A stretch of 64,000 nt of DNA, taken from assembly GCF_902506435.1 (NCBI RefSeq), contig NZ_LR733215.1, forward strand, positions 336,038 through 400,037, given 5' to 3'. The stretch's first letter is position 1. Every line of letters begins with the position of its first letter. The notes under the pieces were generated by a model, which saw only the letters and a program-made list of their open reading frames with translations, ran no database searches and was not told where the DNA came from. Source of the stretch: Nocardioides sp. AX2bis. Its GTDB lineage: Bacteria; Actinomycetota; Actinomycetes; Propionibacteriales; Nocardioidaceae. The position numbers were made by a program, and so were the translations under genes. Positions 1 to 8,175 of the stretch are shown here, piece by piece.

Positions 1-699
1 CGGCGGCAACAACGCGCTGGTGGTCCTGCCCGGCGCCGACCTCGCGCTCGCGGCCTCGGCCGGCGCGTTCGGGTCGTTCCTCCACCAGGGTCAGATCTGC
101 ATGACGACGGGACGGCACTTCGTGCACGAGTCGCTCTACGACGACTACGTCGCCGCGCTGGCCGCCAAGGCCGAGCACCTGCCGGTGGGCGACCCCTCGA
201 CCGACCAGGTCGCGCTCGGTCCGATCATCGACGGCAAGCAGCTCGACAACATCGACGCGATCGTCACCGAGTCGCAGTCCCAGGGCGCGCGCCTGGCCGC
301 CGGCGGTCGGCGTGAGGGGCCGTACTACTACCCGACCGTGCTCGCCGACCTCACGCCCGACAACCGCGCCCTCGCCGACGAGATCTTCGGCCCGGTCGCG
401 CGGTCATGTCCTTCTCCACCGACGACGAGGTCGTGGGGCTGGTCAACGCCAACGAGTACGGCCTGTCGGTCGGCATCCTCGGCGACGTCGGGCGGGCGAT
501 GAAGATCGCGGACCGGGTCCACGCCGGCAAGGTGCACATCAACGAGCAGACTGTCTCCGACGAGGCCAACGCCCCGTTCGGCGGCGTGGGTGCCTCGGGC
601 ACGGGTTCGCGGTTCGGTGGGGCGACGGCCAACATCGAGGCGTTCACCGAGGGTCAGTGGCTGACCGTGCGTCCGGACATCGCGCCGTACCCGTTCTGA
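1..699 (+). pseudogene. Aldehyde dehydrogenase, C-terminal part, frameshifted and cut by the window edge
   Basis: This is the C-terminal half of an NAD(P)-dependent aldehyde dehydrogenase of the benzaldehyde/vanillin dehydrogenase type. The frame is open from base 2 (GGNNALVVLPGADL). The catalytic cysteine lies in GQICMTTGR, with its codon at 98-100. Near base 400 the frame breaks: the normal EIFGPVAPVMSF reads EIFGPVAR and goes out of frame, and the correct protein resumes one frame back at about 406. One missing C in the codons for APV explains this. The remainder (PFGGVGASGTGSRFGG) is intact up to the TGA at 697-699. The 5' end lies outside the window. It is either a real pseudogene or a sequencing error; the sequence alone cannot decide. 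Confidence 0.8.
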
Positions 700-712
700 G
701 GCGTGCTCGCCG

Positions 713-766
713 CGGGACGTCATACGGTCCGAGCGGGGGCTGAGCGCTGCGGCGTATGACGTCCCG
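713..766. repeat. R2 palindromic element, copy A
   Basis: Two perfect 14-bp inverted arms lie at 713-726 and 753-766 around a 26-base loop. The arm contains GGGACGTCAT. It sits between the convergent aldehyde dehydrogenase and XRE genes, where it could act as a bidirectional terminator. The same arm core occurs at 14873 and 52571. There is no T-tract. Confidence 0.75.
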
Positions 767-798
767 GGCCGGTCGTCGACCCTGGCCCGGACCCGCGC

Positions 799-1401
799 TC
801 AGGCCCGCGCGGTCGACGCCCGCACGTGCGCCCGCTCGCCCTGCCGCCCGATCAGGCTCAGGAACTCGACCGGCCCGGCGCTGGTCGCGCCGAACCAGTG
901 CGGGGTGCGGCAGTCGAACTCGGCCGCCTCGCCGGGCTTGAGCAGCAGGTCGTGCTCGCCGAGGACCAGTCGCAGCGTGCCGTCGAGGACGTAGACCCAG
1001 TCCCAGCCGTCGTGCGTGCGCTGCTCGACCACCGCGTCGTCGTCGCCTCGCGGGACCACGAACTTGTACGCCTGGATCCCGCCGGCCCGCTTGGTCAGCG
1101 GCAGCATCACCCAGCCCATGTCGTTCCTGATCGGGCGCAGGTTGACCCGGGGGTTGCCGGTGGCGGGGGCGTCGACCAGCTCGTCGAGCGTCACCCCGTG
1201 CACCCGCGCCAGCGGCAGCAGCTGCTCGAGCGTCGGGCGCCGCAGACCCGCCTCGAGCCGCGACAGGGTGCTGACCGAGATCCCGGTCTGCGCCGCCAGG
1301 TCCGCGAGCGTGATGTCTCGGCGGGTGCGCAGCTGCTTGAGACGGGTGCCGACGGCGTCGAGGGCCCGGTCGGTGTCGCTGGTCGTGAGGGGGTCGGTCA
1401 T
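799..1401 (-). CDS. XRE-family regulator with C-terminal cupin domain
   Basis: A DNA-binding regulator of 200 residues. Residues 15-70 form a classic XRE helix-turn-helix (ITLADLAAQTGISVSTLSRLE). Residues 105-195 form a cupin sensor domain with HDGWDWVYVLDGTLRLVLG and PHWFG. This layout is typical of small-molecule-responsive repressors. The ATG at 1401 is divergent from the oxidoreductase gene at 1507, with 105 bases between them, so it probably controls that operon and itself. An inverted repeat in the gap (1430-1447) is a candidate operator. The ligand is unknown. Confidence 0.85.
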   Translation of the reverse strand: MTDPLTTSDTDRALDAVGTRLKQLRTRRDITLADLAAQTGISVSTLSRLEAGLRRPTLEQLLPLARVHGVTLDELVDAPATGNPRVNLRPIRNDMGWVMLPLTKRAGGIQAYKFVVPRGDDDAVVEQRTHDGWDWVYVLDGTLRLVLGEHDLLLKPGEAAEFDCRTPHWFGATSAGPVEFLSLIGRQGERAHVRASTARA

Positions 1402-1429
1402 GACCTGAGCCTACGCCTCATTTTCCGTT

Positions 1430-1447
1430 CGGCAACATCGCTTGCCG
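1430..1447. promoter_or_regulatory. Candidate XRE operator (CGGCAA-N6-TTGCCG)
   Basis: A perfect 6-bp inverted repeat, CGGCAA then TTGCCG, lies in the divergent gap between the XRE regulator and the oxidoreductase. Its right half extends to TTGCCGATC, a 9-mer also found in the palindrome before the second methyltransferase (53571-53586). Operator function is inferred from position and symmetry. Confidence 0.45.
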
Positions 1448-1506
1448 ATCTGCTGGGTCGCGACGCAGGCTGGGGGCACACACCGAGCAGCGAGGAGGTG
1501 GCCGGG

Positions 1507-2472
1507 ATGACCGACCACAACGAGAACACCACCGATGTCCTGGACGTCGTCGTCATCGGCGGCGGGGCGGCCGGGCTCAGCGGGGCCCTGACCCTGGTAC
1601 GCCAGCGCCGCAGCGTGGTCGTCGTCGACGCGGGAGCACCGCGCAACGCCCCGGCCGCGGGCGTGCACGGTCTGCTCGCCCTCGACGGGACCCCGCCGGC
1701 CGAGCTGGTCGCGCGAGGTCGCGCCGAGGTCGAGGGGTACGGCGGGCGCGTGGTCGACGACCGGGTCGTGTCCGTCACCCACGTCGACGCGGGCTTCGAG
1801 GTGACCCTCGCCGAGGGGGCGCCGCTCCTGGCGCGGCGGCTGCTGGTCGCGACCGGCCTGGTCGACGAGCTGCCCGACGTCCCCGGTGTGGCCGAGCGGT
1901 GGGGGCGCGACGTCATCCACTGCCCGTTCTGCCACGGCTGGGAGTCGCGCGACCGCCGGATCGGCGTGCTGGCCGCAAGCCCGATGTCGGTGCACCAAGC
2001 ACTGATGCTGCGCCAGCTCAGCGACGACGTGCGCTTCTTCGCCCACGGCGTCGCGCTGTCCGAGGACGACCGGGCCACTCTCGATGCGCTGGACGTCCCG
2101 GTCTTCGACGGGGCGGTCGAGCGGCTCGAGATCGACGACGACGCGATCCGCGGGGTCCGCCTCGCTCACGGCGCCGTCGTCGAGGTCGACGTCGTCGCGG
2201 TCGGGACGCGGCTGCACGCCCGCGCCGACTTCCTGGCCGGGATCGGCCTCGAGCCGGTCGAGCACATGATGGGCACGATGGTCCCCGCCGACGAGGCCGG
2301 TCGCACCCCGGTGCCCGGGGTCTGGGTGGCCGGCAACGCCACCGACCTGATGGCCCAGGTGAGCGGCGCCGCGGCGGACGCCGCCCGGGTCGCGGCCCAG
2401 ATCCACGGGGACCTGATGATGACCGACCTGCAGGCGACCCTCGCCGCGCGGGGCGGGAAGGTGTCGGCATGA
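1507..2472 (+). CDS. Thioredoxin-reductase-like FAD/NAD(P) oxidoreductase
   Basis: A flavoprotein of 321 residues in the thioredoxin reductase family. The FAD-binding Rossmann motif is VVIGGGAAGLSGA at residues 15-27. A redox-active CPFC sits at residues 139-142 (HCPFCHGWE). A C-terminal FAD motif GVWVAGNATD follows. The ATG at 1507 is chosen because GAGGAGG lies just upstream and the FAD motif starts right after it; the frame stays open further upstream but that stretch is antisense to the XRE gene. It overlaps the methyltransferase by 4 bp (ATGA), so the two are probably translationally coupled. The partner thiol substrate is unknown. Confidence 0.88.
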   Translation: MTDHNENTTDVLDVVVIGGGAAGLSGALTLVRQRRSVVVVDAGAPRNAPAAGVHGLLALDGTPPAELVARGRAEVEGYGGRVVDDRVVSVTHVDAGFEVTLAEGAPLLARRLLVATGLVDELPDVPGVAERWGRDVIHCPFCHGWESRDRRIGVLAASPMSVHQALMLRQLSDDVRFFAHGVALSEDDRATLDALDVPVFDGAVERLEIDDDAIRGVRLAHGAVVEVDVVAVGTRLHARADFLAGIGLEPVEHMMGTMVPADEAGRTPVPGVWVAGNATDLMAQVSGAAADAARVAAQIHGDLMMTDLQATLAARGGKVSA

Positions 2473-3149
2473 GCGACCGCGAGCACACCTTCGACCGCGA
2501 CTACTGGGACGAGCACTACGCCGGCCCGGGCGTGGAGTCCCACCGCCGCGAGCCGAACCCGTACGTCGTCCGCGAGACCGCCGACCTGACCCCGGGCGCC
2601 GCGCTCGACGCCGGCTGCGGCGAGGGTGTCGAGGCCACCTGGCTGGCCGCGCAGGGCTGGGACGTCACCGGCGCCGACATCGCCTCCGAGGTGCTGCGGC
2701 GGGCGCGGGGGCGTACGGCACCCGAGGCCGCAGGGCGGGTGCGCTGGGTCGAGGCCGACCTCTCGACGTGGGAGCCGGCGGTCGCCCTCGACCTGGTCAC
2801 CACGTTCTACGCCCACCCGACGATCCCGCAGCTCGACTTCTACGACCGGCTCGCGGGCTGGGTCGCACCTGGAGGGACGCTGCTGGTCGTGGGTCACGGG
2901 CAGGGCCACGCGGGCGGCCACGGGCACGGCCACGGGCAGGGCCACGGGCACGGGCACGGGTCGGGGGAGGGGGACGGGCCGCCGCCGGAGGCGACGGTGA
3001 CCGCCGCGGCCGTCGCGGCCCGGTTCGACCCGGAGCTGTGGGAGGTCGTCACGGCCGAGGACACCTCGCGGGTGTACGTCTTCGAGGGAGGGGAGAAGGT
3101 GCTCGACGACGTCGTCGTGCGCGCCACCCGGCGTGCCTCCTCGGCCTAG
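2469..3149 (+). CDS. Class I SAM-dependent methyltransferase with His/Gly-rich insertion
   Basis: A methyltransferase of 226 residues. The SAM motif I is ALDAGCGEGVEATWLA at about residues 43-58, followed by an acidic VTGAD. After the beta strand GGTLLVVG there is a low-complexity insertion at residues 142-170 that holds eight histidines alternating with glycines, likely able to bind divalent metal. A paralogue at 53627 lacks this stretch. It is coupled to the upstream flavoprotein through an ATGA overlap. The methyl acceptor is unknown; a link to metal or electrophile stress is only suggested by the redox neighbour and the His-rich loop. Confidence 0.85.
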   Translation: MSDREHTFDRDYWDEHYAGPGVESHRREPNPYVVRETADLTPGAALDAGCGEGVEATWLAAQGWDVTGADIASEVLRRARGRTAPEAAGRVRWVEADLSTWEPAVALDLVTTFYAHPTIPQLDFYDRLAGWVAPGGTLLVVGHGQGHAGGHGHGHGQGHGHGHGSGEGDGPPPEATVTAAAVAARFDPELWEVVTAEDTSRVYVFEGGEKVLDDVVVRATRRASSA

Positions 3150-3158
3150 GCTCGGGAC

Positions 3159-3602
3159 ATGGTGCACGACGGGATGGGTCGGTGGAGCTGGCGGAGGATC
3201 GGCCTGGTCGCCGCCGCCCCAGCGGTCCTGGCGGGCGGCCTCGCGTTCTCGCTCCTCGGCCAGCCCGCGCCGGAGGATGTCGTCGAGTCCTACGCCAACG
3301 ACGTCCGCGACGCGGACTGCACCGCCTACTTCGGCACCTACAGCGTGGACGAGGCGGACGAGCTGTCGAGCAAGCTCGACGTGTGCGGGCGCGGCGACGG
3401 GAGCCTCGAGCTCGGTGAGTTCACGGTGACCGAGGTCGACGAGTCGCCCGCGGGCGTGCCGGTGCCCGACGGCGCGACAGAGGTCGCCCGGGTGGCCTAC
3501 ACGGCGGAGTCGGCCGCGGACGGCGCGAAGACCAGCTTCGACGGCGCCTTCGTCGTGGCGCGCTTCGACGGCGAGTGGGAGATCGTGGACGACGACGCAT
3601 GA
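3159..3602 (+). CDS. Hypothetical membrane-anchored protein
   Basis: A protein of 147 residues that I do not recognise. A single hydrophobic segment at about residues 13-33 (IGLVAAAPAVLAGGLAFSLL) follows a basic stretch, so it is probably an inner-membrane anchor or uncleaved signal. The rest is acidic and extracellular-like, with two cysteines (near residues 52 and 74) that could pair. The region EDVVESYANDVRDADC resembles small NTF2-like or DUF4878-type lipoproteins, but this is weak. The ATG at 3159 is used; a second ATG at 3174 is possible. It overlaps the next gene by 4 bp. Confidence 0.65.
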   Translation: MVHDGMGRWSWRRIGLVAAAPAVLAGGLAFSLLGQPAPEDVVESYANDVRDADCTAYFGTYSVDEADELSSKLDVCGRGDGSLELGEFTVTEVDESPAGVPVPDGATEVARVAYTAESAADGAKTSFDGAFVVARFDGEWEIVDDDA

Positions 3603-4270
3603 GCGCGTCGTGGTGGATCGGACTCGACGGCTGGGTCCTGCAGGACGGCAACGACACCGACGTCGCCCCGGGTCAGCGGCGCGAGTTCGCGGTCGAGTTC
3701 GGCTACGCGCGACATCGTCGCCTCCGGCCGGCCCCGGACGCCGCCGGCACGAGCTGCCGGTGGACCGGGCGGGACACGACGTACGAGGTCACCGGCCGGC
3801 TGCTGCGCGCCTCGTCGTCGCCCCGCGCGAGCGACGCGTTCGTGCTCGACATCGGCCCGCTCCAGGCGTACGACACCTGGATGGTCCTCGACGACCTCCA
3901 GCCGCCGGCCGCGGGTGCGTGGCTGACCGGCGAGGTCGGCCTGCACGTGGACCACTTCGCCTACATGGACCACCTCGCGACGCTGCCCGGGATGCCGCCG
4001 CTGATCCGCACCTGGACGATCGAGGAGGTCCAGCTCGACACCACGCCGACGATCCGGGTGGAGTACGGCCACCCGCTCCACGTCGCCCCCGAGGGCGAGG
4101 GCCCGATGTGGGTCCGTGACCCGTCCCGCGAGAGCCACGAGACCGTCGACCGGACGCGGACGTGGGACCACGACGGCGGGTACCGGCTGCGCTGCACCCT
4201 CGAGGACGACGAGCCGACCAGCTCGATGGAGCGCAGCGGACCGCGGTCGCCGTACGGCCCGCTGTCGTGA
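3599..4270 (+). CDS. Hypothetical protein
   Basis: A protein of 223 residues that I do not recognise. It has no signal peptide or membrane segment. It is rich in Trp, Asp and Arg and looks like a soluble, mostly beta-rich protein (VLDIGPLQAYDTWMVLDDL). The ATG at 3599 overlaps the previous stop (ATGA), which suggests co-translation with the membrane-anchored protein before it. Codon use is like the neighbours. About 100 bases with no clear feature follow it. Confidence 0.6.
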   Translation: MSASWWIGLDGWVLQDGNDTDVAPGQRREFAVEFGYARHRRLRPAPDAAGTSCRWTGRDTTYEVTGRLLRASSSPRASDAFVLDIGPLQAYDTWMVLDDLQPPAAGAWLTGEVGLHVDHFAYMDHLATLPGMPPLIRTWTIEEVQLDTTPTIRVEYGHPLHVAPEGEGPMWVRDPSRESHETVDRTRTWDHDGGYRLRCTLEDDEPTSSMERSGPRSPYGPLS

Positions 4271-4369
4271 AGGGGCGTCGAGTCGTGATCTGGAGTCACC
4301 TGGTGGCACCAGATCGCGAGTCGACCGGCTCGCCGTGCTCCGGCACGGGTCGTGCGCGAGGATCAGCGC

Positions 4370-4966
4370 ATGGTCGACCCTGACGCCGTTGACGCCGCCC
4401 TGCATGCCCTCGCGGGCCCACGGCACGCCCGTGCCGAGGCGGCCGATGTGGTCGCTCGGGAGCGTGGTCTTTACGCGTTCCACGGTAGCCCGAGAGCGTG
4501 GTCGGACCTCGGCCTCGAGCCGCAGCTCGACGATCAACCGCTCTACGTCGGCAAGGCCGAGGCGAGCCTCCGCGACCGCGACGTCGGCACCCACTTCGCG
4601 ACCGGCAGGACCGGGTCGTCGACCGTGCGCCGTAGCCTCGCCGCGCTGCTCGTCGACCGGCTCGACCTGGTCGCCGTACCCCGGAACCTCGCTCGTCCTG
4701 ACGGCAGTGCCAGCTTCGGCCTCGAGCCGCGCGGTGATCTGCGGCTCAGCGAGTGGATGGAGCGGCACCTGCTGCTCGCGACGTGGATCGGGCCGGGAGG
4801 TGTGTTGCTGGGCGAGGTCGAGACCGCCGTCCTGCTCCGGCTCCGACCGCCGCTGAACCTCGCCAAGGTCGGGGAGCCGCGCGTACGGCTGAAGGCGGCG
4901 CGGGCGCAGATGGCGCGCACGGCGCGGGCGTACCCGCCGGGGGCCGTCACCAGCGGGACGTGTTGA
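4370..4966 (+). CDS. GIY-YIG-like nuclease-domain protein
   Basis: A protein of 198 residues that matches the GIY-YIG fold pattern. The first strand is RGLYAF (for GIY) and the second is PLYVGKAE (for YIG), about 25 residues later, followed by RDRDVGTHF and an arginine-rich helix. A C-terminal glutamate in VETAVL could complete the site. The ATG at 4370 is preferred over a GTG at 4352 because GAGGA sits 7 bases before it. Stand-alone GIY-YIG proteins occur in repair, restriction and unknown roles; no partner gene is adjacent. Its last 20 bases overlap the convergent dehydratase gene. Confidence 0.65.
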   Translation: MVDPDAVDAALHALAGPRHARAEAADVVARERGLYAFHGSPRAWSDLGLEPQLDDQPLYVGKAEASLRDRDVGTHFATGRTGSSTVRRSLAALLVDRLDLVAVPRNLARPDGSASFGLEPRGDLRLSEWMERHLLLATWIGPGGVLLGEVETAVLLRLRPPLNLAKVGEPRVRLKAARAQMARTARAYPPGAVTSGTC

Positions 4967-6224
4967 CCTCGAAGCCAGGCTCGATGCTGCGCATGTAGAC
5001 GGTGTCCTCGCGGCGACGGACGCCACAGGTCACCCACTGCTCGTGCAGCTCGGCCAGCCTGTCGCGGTCGAGCTCGACGCCCAGGCCCGGGCCGGTGGGC
5101 ACGTCGACGGCGCCGTCGCGGAACTCCAGCACCCCGGGGACCAGCAGGTCCTGGGTCTTCCACGGGTAGTGGGTGTCGCAGGCGTACGTCAGGTTCTCGC
5201 TCGACGCGGCCAGGTGCACCATCGCGGCCAGGCTGATGCCGAGGTGGGAGTTGGAGTGCATCGACAGGCCCAGCCCGAAGGTCTCGCAGATGCCGGCCAG
5301 CAGCGCCGAGCGGCGCAGCCCGCCCCAGAGGTGGTGGTCCGACAGCACGACCTGGACGGCGTCGGCGGCGATCGCGGGCGGGAGGTGCTCCATCGCGATC
5401 ACGCACATGTTGGTCGCCAGGGGGAGGTCGGTGTGGCGGGCGACCTCGGCCATGCCGGGGATGCCCGGGGTGGGGTCCTCGAGGTACTCGACCACGCCGG
5501 CCAGCCGCTCGGCGACCTTGACCGAGGTGGCCGGGGTCCAGCCACCGTTGGGGTCCAGGCGCAGCGGGTGGTCCGGGAAGGCGGCGCGCAGCGCCTCGAT
5601 CGCCTCGCACTCGACCTCGGGGGCGAAGACGCCGCCCTTGAGCTTGAGCGAGGTGAAGCCCCACCCGTCGACCATCCGGCGGGCCTGGGCCACGATCCCG
5701 TCGGCGTCCAGGGCCTCGCCCCAGGCGTCCGGCTCCTGGCCGGGGTGCGCGGCCCACTTGTAGAACAGGTAACCGGCGAAGTCGACGCGGTCGCGGACCC
5801 GCCCACCGAGCAGGTCGCTGACCGGGACGCCGGCGCGCCGCGCCTGGACGTCGAGGCAGGCCACCTCGAACGGTGAGTAGACCGTCTCCAGCGCCGAGTC
5901 GACGTCGAGCATCCCGCCGAAGCTCATCCCGGCGTCGCCGTCGCCGGCGGCCAGGACCAGCGCCACGAGGCGGCGCAGGCCGGCCAGGTCGTACGGGTCG
6001 TGCCCGCCGAGCCGGTCGGCCACGGCCTGCAACCGACCGAGCTGCGTCTCGTCGCCGTACGTCTCGCCGAGCCCCAGGAGACCGTCGTCGGTGTGGACCT
6101 CGACCACCGCACGCAGCGCCCAGGCCTGGTGCACGCCGACGACGTTGAGCAGCGGCGGGTCGGCGAACGCGACCGGGGTGACGACGACGCGGCTGACCCG
6201 CGAGCCGCTGCCCACCGTGCTCAC
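4947..6224 (-). CDS. Glucarate dehydratase-related enolase superfamily enzyme
   Basis: An enzyme of 425 residues in the enolase superfamily, glucarate dehydratase subgroup. Catalytic features are KLKGG (Lys194, Lys196), LDPNGGW (Asp224, Asn226), EDP (Glu249) and MHSNSH (His323). The family abstracts a proton beside a sugar-acid carboxylate and eliminates water. It is the last gene of the leftward transporter operon and is coupled to the usp gene by a GTGA overlap; the start is GTG. A closer match to E. coli GudD lies at 13528, so this one may act on another aldarate (GudX-like) or be a second isozyme. Confidence 0.85.
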   Translation of the reverse strand: MSTVGSGSRVSRVVVTPVAFADPPLLNVVGVHQAWALRAVVEVHTDDGLLGLGETYGDETQLGRLQAVADRLGGHDPYDLAGLRRLVALVLAAGDGDAGMSFGGMLDVDSALETVYSPFEVACLDVQARRAGVPVSDLLGGRVRDRVDFAGYLFYKWAAHPGQEPDAWGEALDADGIVAQARRMVDGWGFTSLKLKGGVFAPEVECEAIEALRAAFPDHPLRLDPNGGWTPATSVKVAERLAGVVEYLEDPTPGIPGMAEVARHTDLPLATNMCVIAMEHLPPAIAADAVQVVLSDHHLWGGLRRSALLAGICETFGLGLSMHSNSHLGISLAAMVHLAASSENLTYACDTHYPWKTQDLLVPGVLEFRDGAVDVPTGPGLGVELDRDRLAELHEQWVTCGVRRREDTVYMRSIEPGFEVNTSRW

Positions 6225-6616
6225 CGGGGAGGCTTGACGGCCAGGATCGGCACGTCGAGGTCGAGCAGCAGGCGCTGCGCGTCGCTGCCCATGACCAGCT
6301 TGCCGATCGGGGAGCGACGCTTGACGCCGATCACCACGAGCCGGGCGCCGCTGGCCTCGACCGCCGAGGTGAAGGCGGCGACCAGGTCGGCGCCGTGGTC
6401 GGCGCGGTCGACGCGCAGGGTCACGCCGAGGGCGCGGGCCCGCTCGACGAGCCCGGCCTCGGTCGTCTCGTCGACGAGGTGGCCGTCGACCAGCTGACCC
6501 CGACGGGGGCTGTTGAGCAGGACCACCTCGTCACCGCGGGCAGCGGCCTCCTCGAGGCCGGCGGTGAGCGCGGCCTCGCCGCGCGGGGTCGGGACGTAGC
6601 CGATCAGGATCGTCAT
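6221..6616 (-). CDS. Universal stress protein (UspA family)
   Basis: A single Usp domain of 131 residues. It starts with the strand MTILIGYVPT and ends with the nucleotide-binding pattern VVIGVKRRSPIGKLVMGSD then VPILAVKP, which fits the ATP-binding subclass. It is sandwiched in the operon: its ATG overlaps the tctA stop (ATGA) and its stop overlaps the dehydratase GTG. Usp genes are often found beside tripartite tricarboxylate transporters, where they may sense energy state; that role is inferred. Confidence 0.9.
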   Translation of the reverse strand: MTILIGYVPTPRGEAALTAGLEEAAARGDEVVLLNSPRRGQLVDGHLVDETTEAGLVERARALGVTLRVDRADHGADLVAAFTSAVEASGARLVVIGVKRRSPIGKLVMGSDAQRLLLDLDVPILAVKPPR

Positions 6617-8157
6617 CGCAGGCTCTCTTCACGCTCGGGAGTGGTGGGGGAGGCAGGGCCGGACGGTCCGCCGGGCCGGGTACGCCGGGCCAGCAGCTTG
6701 CGCAGCAGCGGCAGGAGGATCACCAGCACCAGGAAGGCGAGGATCGTCCCGGAGATCGGGCGGGTCACGAAGCCGGTCGGGTCGCCGCCGAAGATCAGCA
6801 GCGAGCGGCGGATGCTGCTCTCGACCAGGATGCCGAGGACGAAGGCCAGGACCAGCGGGCCGGGCTCGAACCCGGCCTTCTTCATCAGGTAGCCGATGAT
6901 CCCGAAGGTGATCATCACGAAGATGTCGAAGACCGAGTTCCGGATCGTGTAGACGCCCAGGATCGTGATCAGGGCGGTGATCGGGGCCAGGATCGCCGGA
7001 CGCACCCGCAGCACGCGGACGAAGACGCCGACCAGCGGGATGCTGAGGACCAGCAGCATGATGTTGCCGATGTACATGGAGTTGATGACGCCCCAGAAGA
7101 CGTCGGGGCGCTCGTCGACCAGCGCGGGGCCGGGCGTCACGCCCAGGACCAGCAGCGCGCCGAACAGGATCGCCATCGAGGCGTTGGCCGGGATCCCGAT
7201 CGTCAGCAGCGGGATGAACGACGAGGTCGCGGCGGCGTTGTTGGCCGACTCGGGGGCGGCCACGCCCTCGATCGCACCACGGCCGAAGCGTGAGGGATCC
7301 TTGGCCCGCTTCTTCTCGGCGGCGTAGGCGACCAGCGAGGCCATCACGGCGCCACCACCGGGCAGGACCCCGAGGAAGAACCCGATCACCGAGCCGCGGC
7401 CGATCGCGCCGGAGGACTGCTTGAGTTCGCCGCGGGAGGGCCAGACGTTGGCCACCGGCGCGGGCGCCTGGACCTTGCCGTGGCGCTGCTCGAGATTGTG
7501 CAGGATCTCCCCGACGCCGAAGAGGCCCATCGCCACGACGACGAAGTCGATGCCGTCGGAGAGCTCCAGGCTGTCGAAGGTGAAGCGGCTGGCACCGGTG
7601 AAGCTGTCCCGCCCGACCGTGGCCAGGAGGAGCCCGATGGCGGCCGCGATCAGCGCCTTGATCATGTTGCCGTTGCCGACCGTGGCGACGAGCAGGACGC
7701 CGAGCAGGGCCAGCGCGGCGTACTCCGGAGGACCGAAGTCGAGCGCGAAGCTCGCCACGACGGGCGCCAGGAGGGTCATCCCGACGATCGCGATGGTGGC
7801 GCCGACGAAGGAGCCGATGGCGGCGATGCCGAGCGCGGTGCCGGCCTTGCCCTGCTTGGCCAGCGCGAACCCGTCGAAGACGGTGACCACGCTCGACGCC
7901 TCACCGGGCAGCCGGAGGAGCACTGAGGTGATCGTGCCGCCGTACTGGGCGCCGTAGTAGATCCCGGCCAGCATGATGATGGCCGAGACGGGCTCGACGT
8001 TGTAGGTGATCGGCAGCAGGATCGCGATCGTCGCGGCCGGGCCGAGGCCGGGCAGGACGCCGATCAGCATGCCGACCAGGACACCGATCAGGCAGTACAT
8101 CAGGTTCGTCGGCTCGACGGCGACGGCGAAGCCGTCCAGGAACGCGTTGACATCCAT
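6613..8157 (-). CDS. tctA: Tripartite tricarboxylate transporter, large membrane subunit TctA
   Basis: The large permease of a TTT-type, binding-protein-dependent secondary transporter, 514 residues with about 11-12 hydrophobic segments. Family signatures are GVLVGMLIGVLPGLGPAATIA near the N-terminus, YYGAQYGGTITSVLLRLPGE, and SGAIGRGSVIGFFLGVLPGGGA in the second repeat. It works with TctB and the lipoprotein TctC, both encoded just upstream. The location between lysR and sugar-acid dehydratase genes points to an aldarate such as glucarate as substrate rather than citrate. Confidence 0.93.
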   Translation of the reverse strand: MDVNAFLDGFAVAVEPTNLMYCLIGVLVGMLIGVLPGLGPAATIAILLPITYNVEPVSAIIMLAGIYYGAQYGGTITSVLLRLPGEASSVVTVFDGFALAKQGKAGTALGIAAIGSFVGATIAIVGMTLLAPVVASFALDFGPPEYAALALLGVLLVATVGNGNMIKALIAAAIGLLLATVGRDSFTGASRFTFDSLELSDGIDFVVVAMGLFGVGEILHNLEQRHGKVQAPAPVANVWPSRGELKQSSGAIGRGSVIGFFLGVLPGGGAVMASLVAYAAEKKRAKDPSRFGRGAIEGVAAPESANNAAATSSFIPLLTIGIPANASMAILFGALLVLGVTPGPALVDERPDVFWGVINSMYIGNIMLLVLSIPLVGVFVRVLRVRPAILAPITALITILGVYTIRNSVFDIFVMITFGIIGYLMKKAGFEPGPLVLAFVLGILVESSIRRSLLIFGGDPTGFVTRPISGTILAFLVLVILLPLLRKLLARRTRPGGPSGPASPTTPEREESLR

Positions 8158-8175
8158 GCGGGACTCCGGTGGCCG

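Noticed and set aside
826..1506. Upstream extension of the thioredoxin-reductase-like protein
   Set aside because: This part of the open frame is antisense to the XRE regulator and lacks family similarity; GAGGAGG marks the start at 1507.
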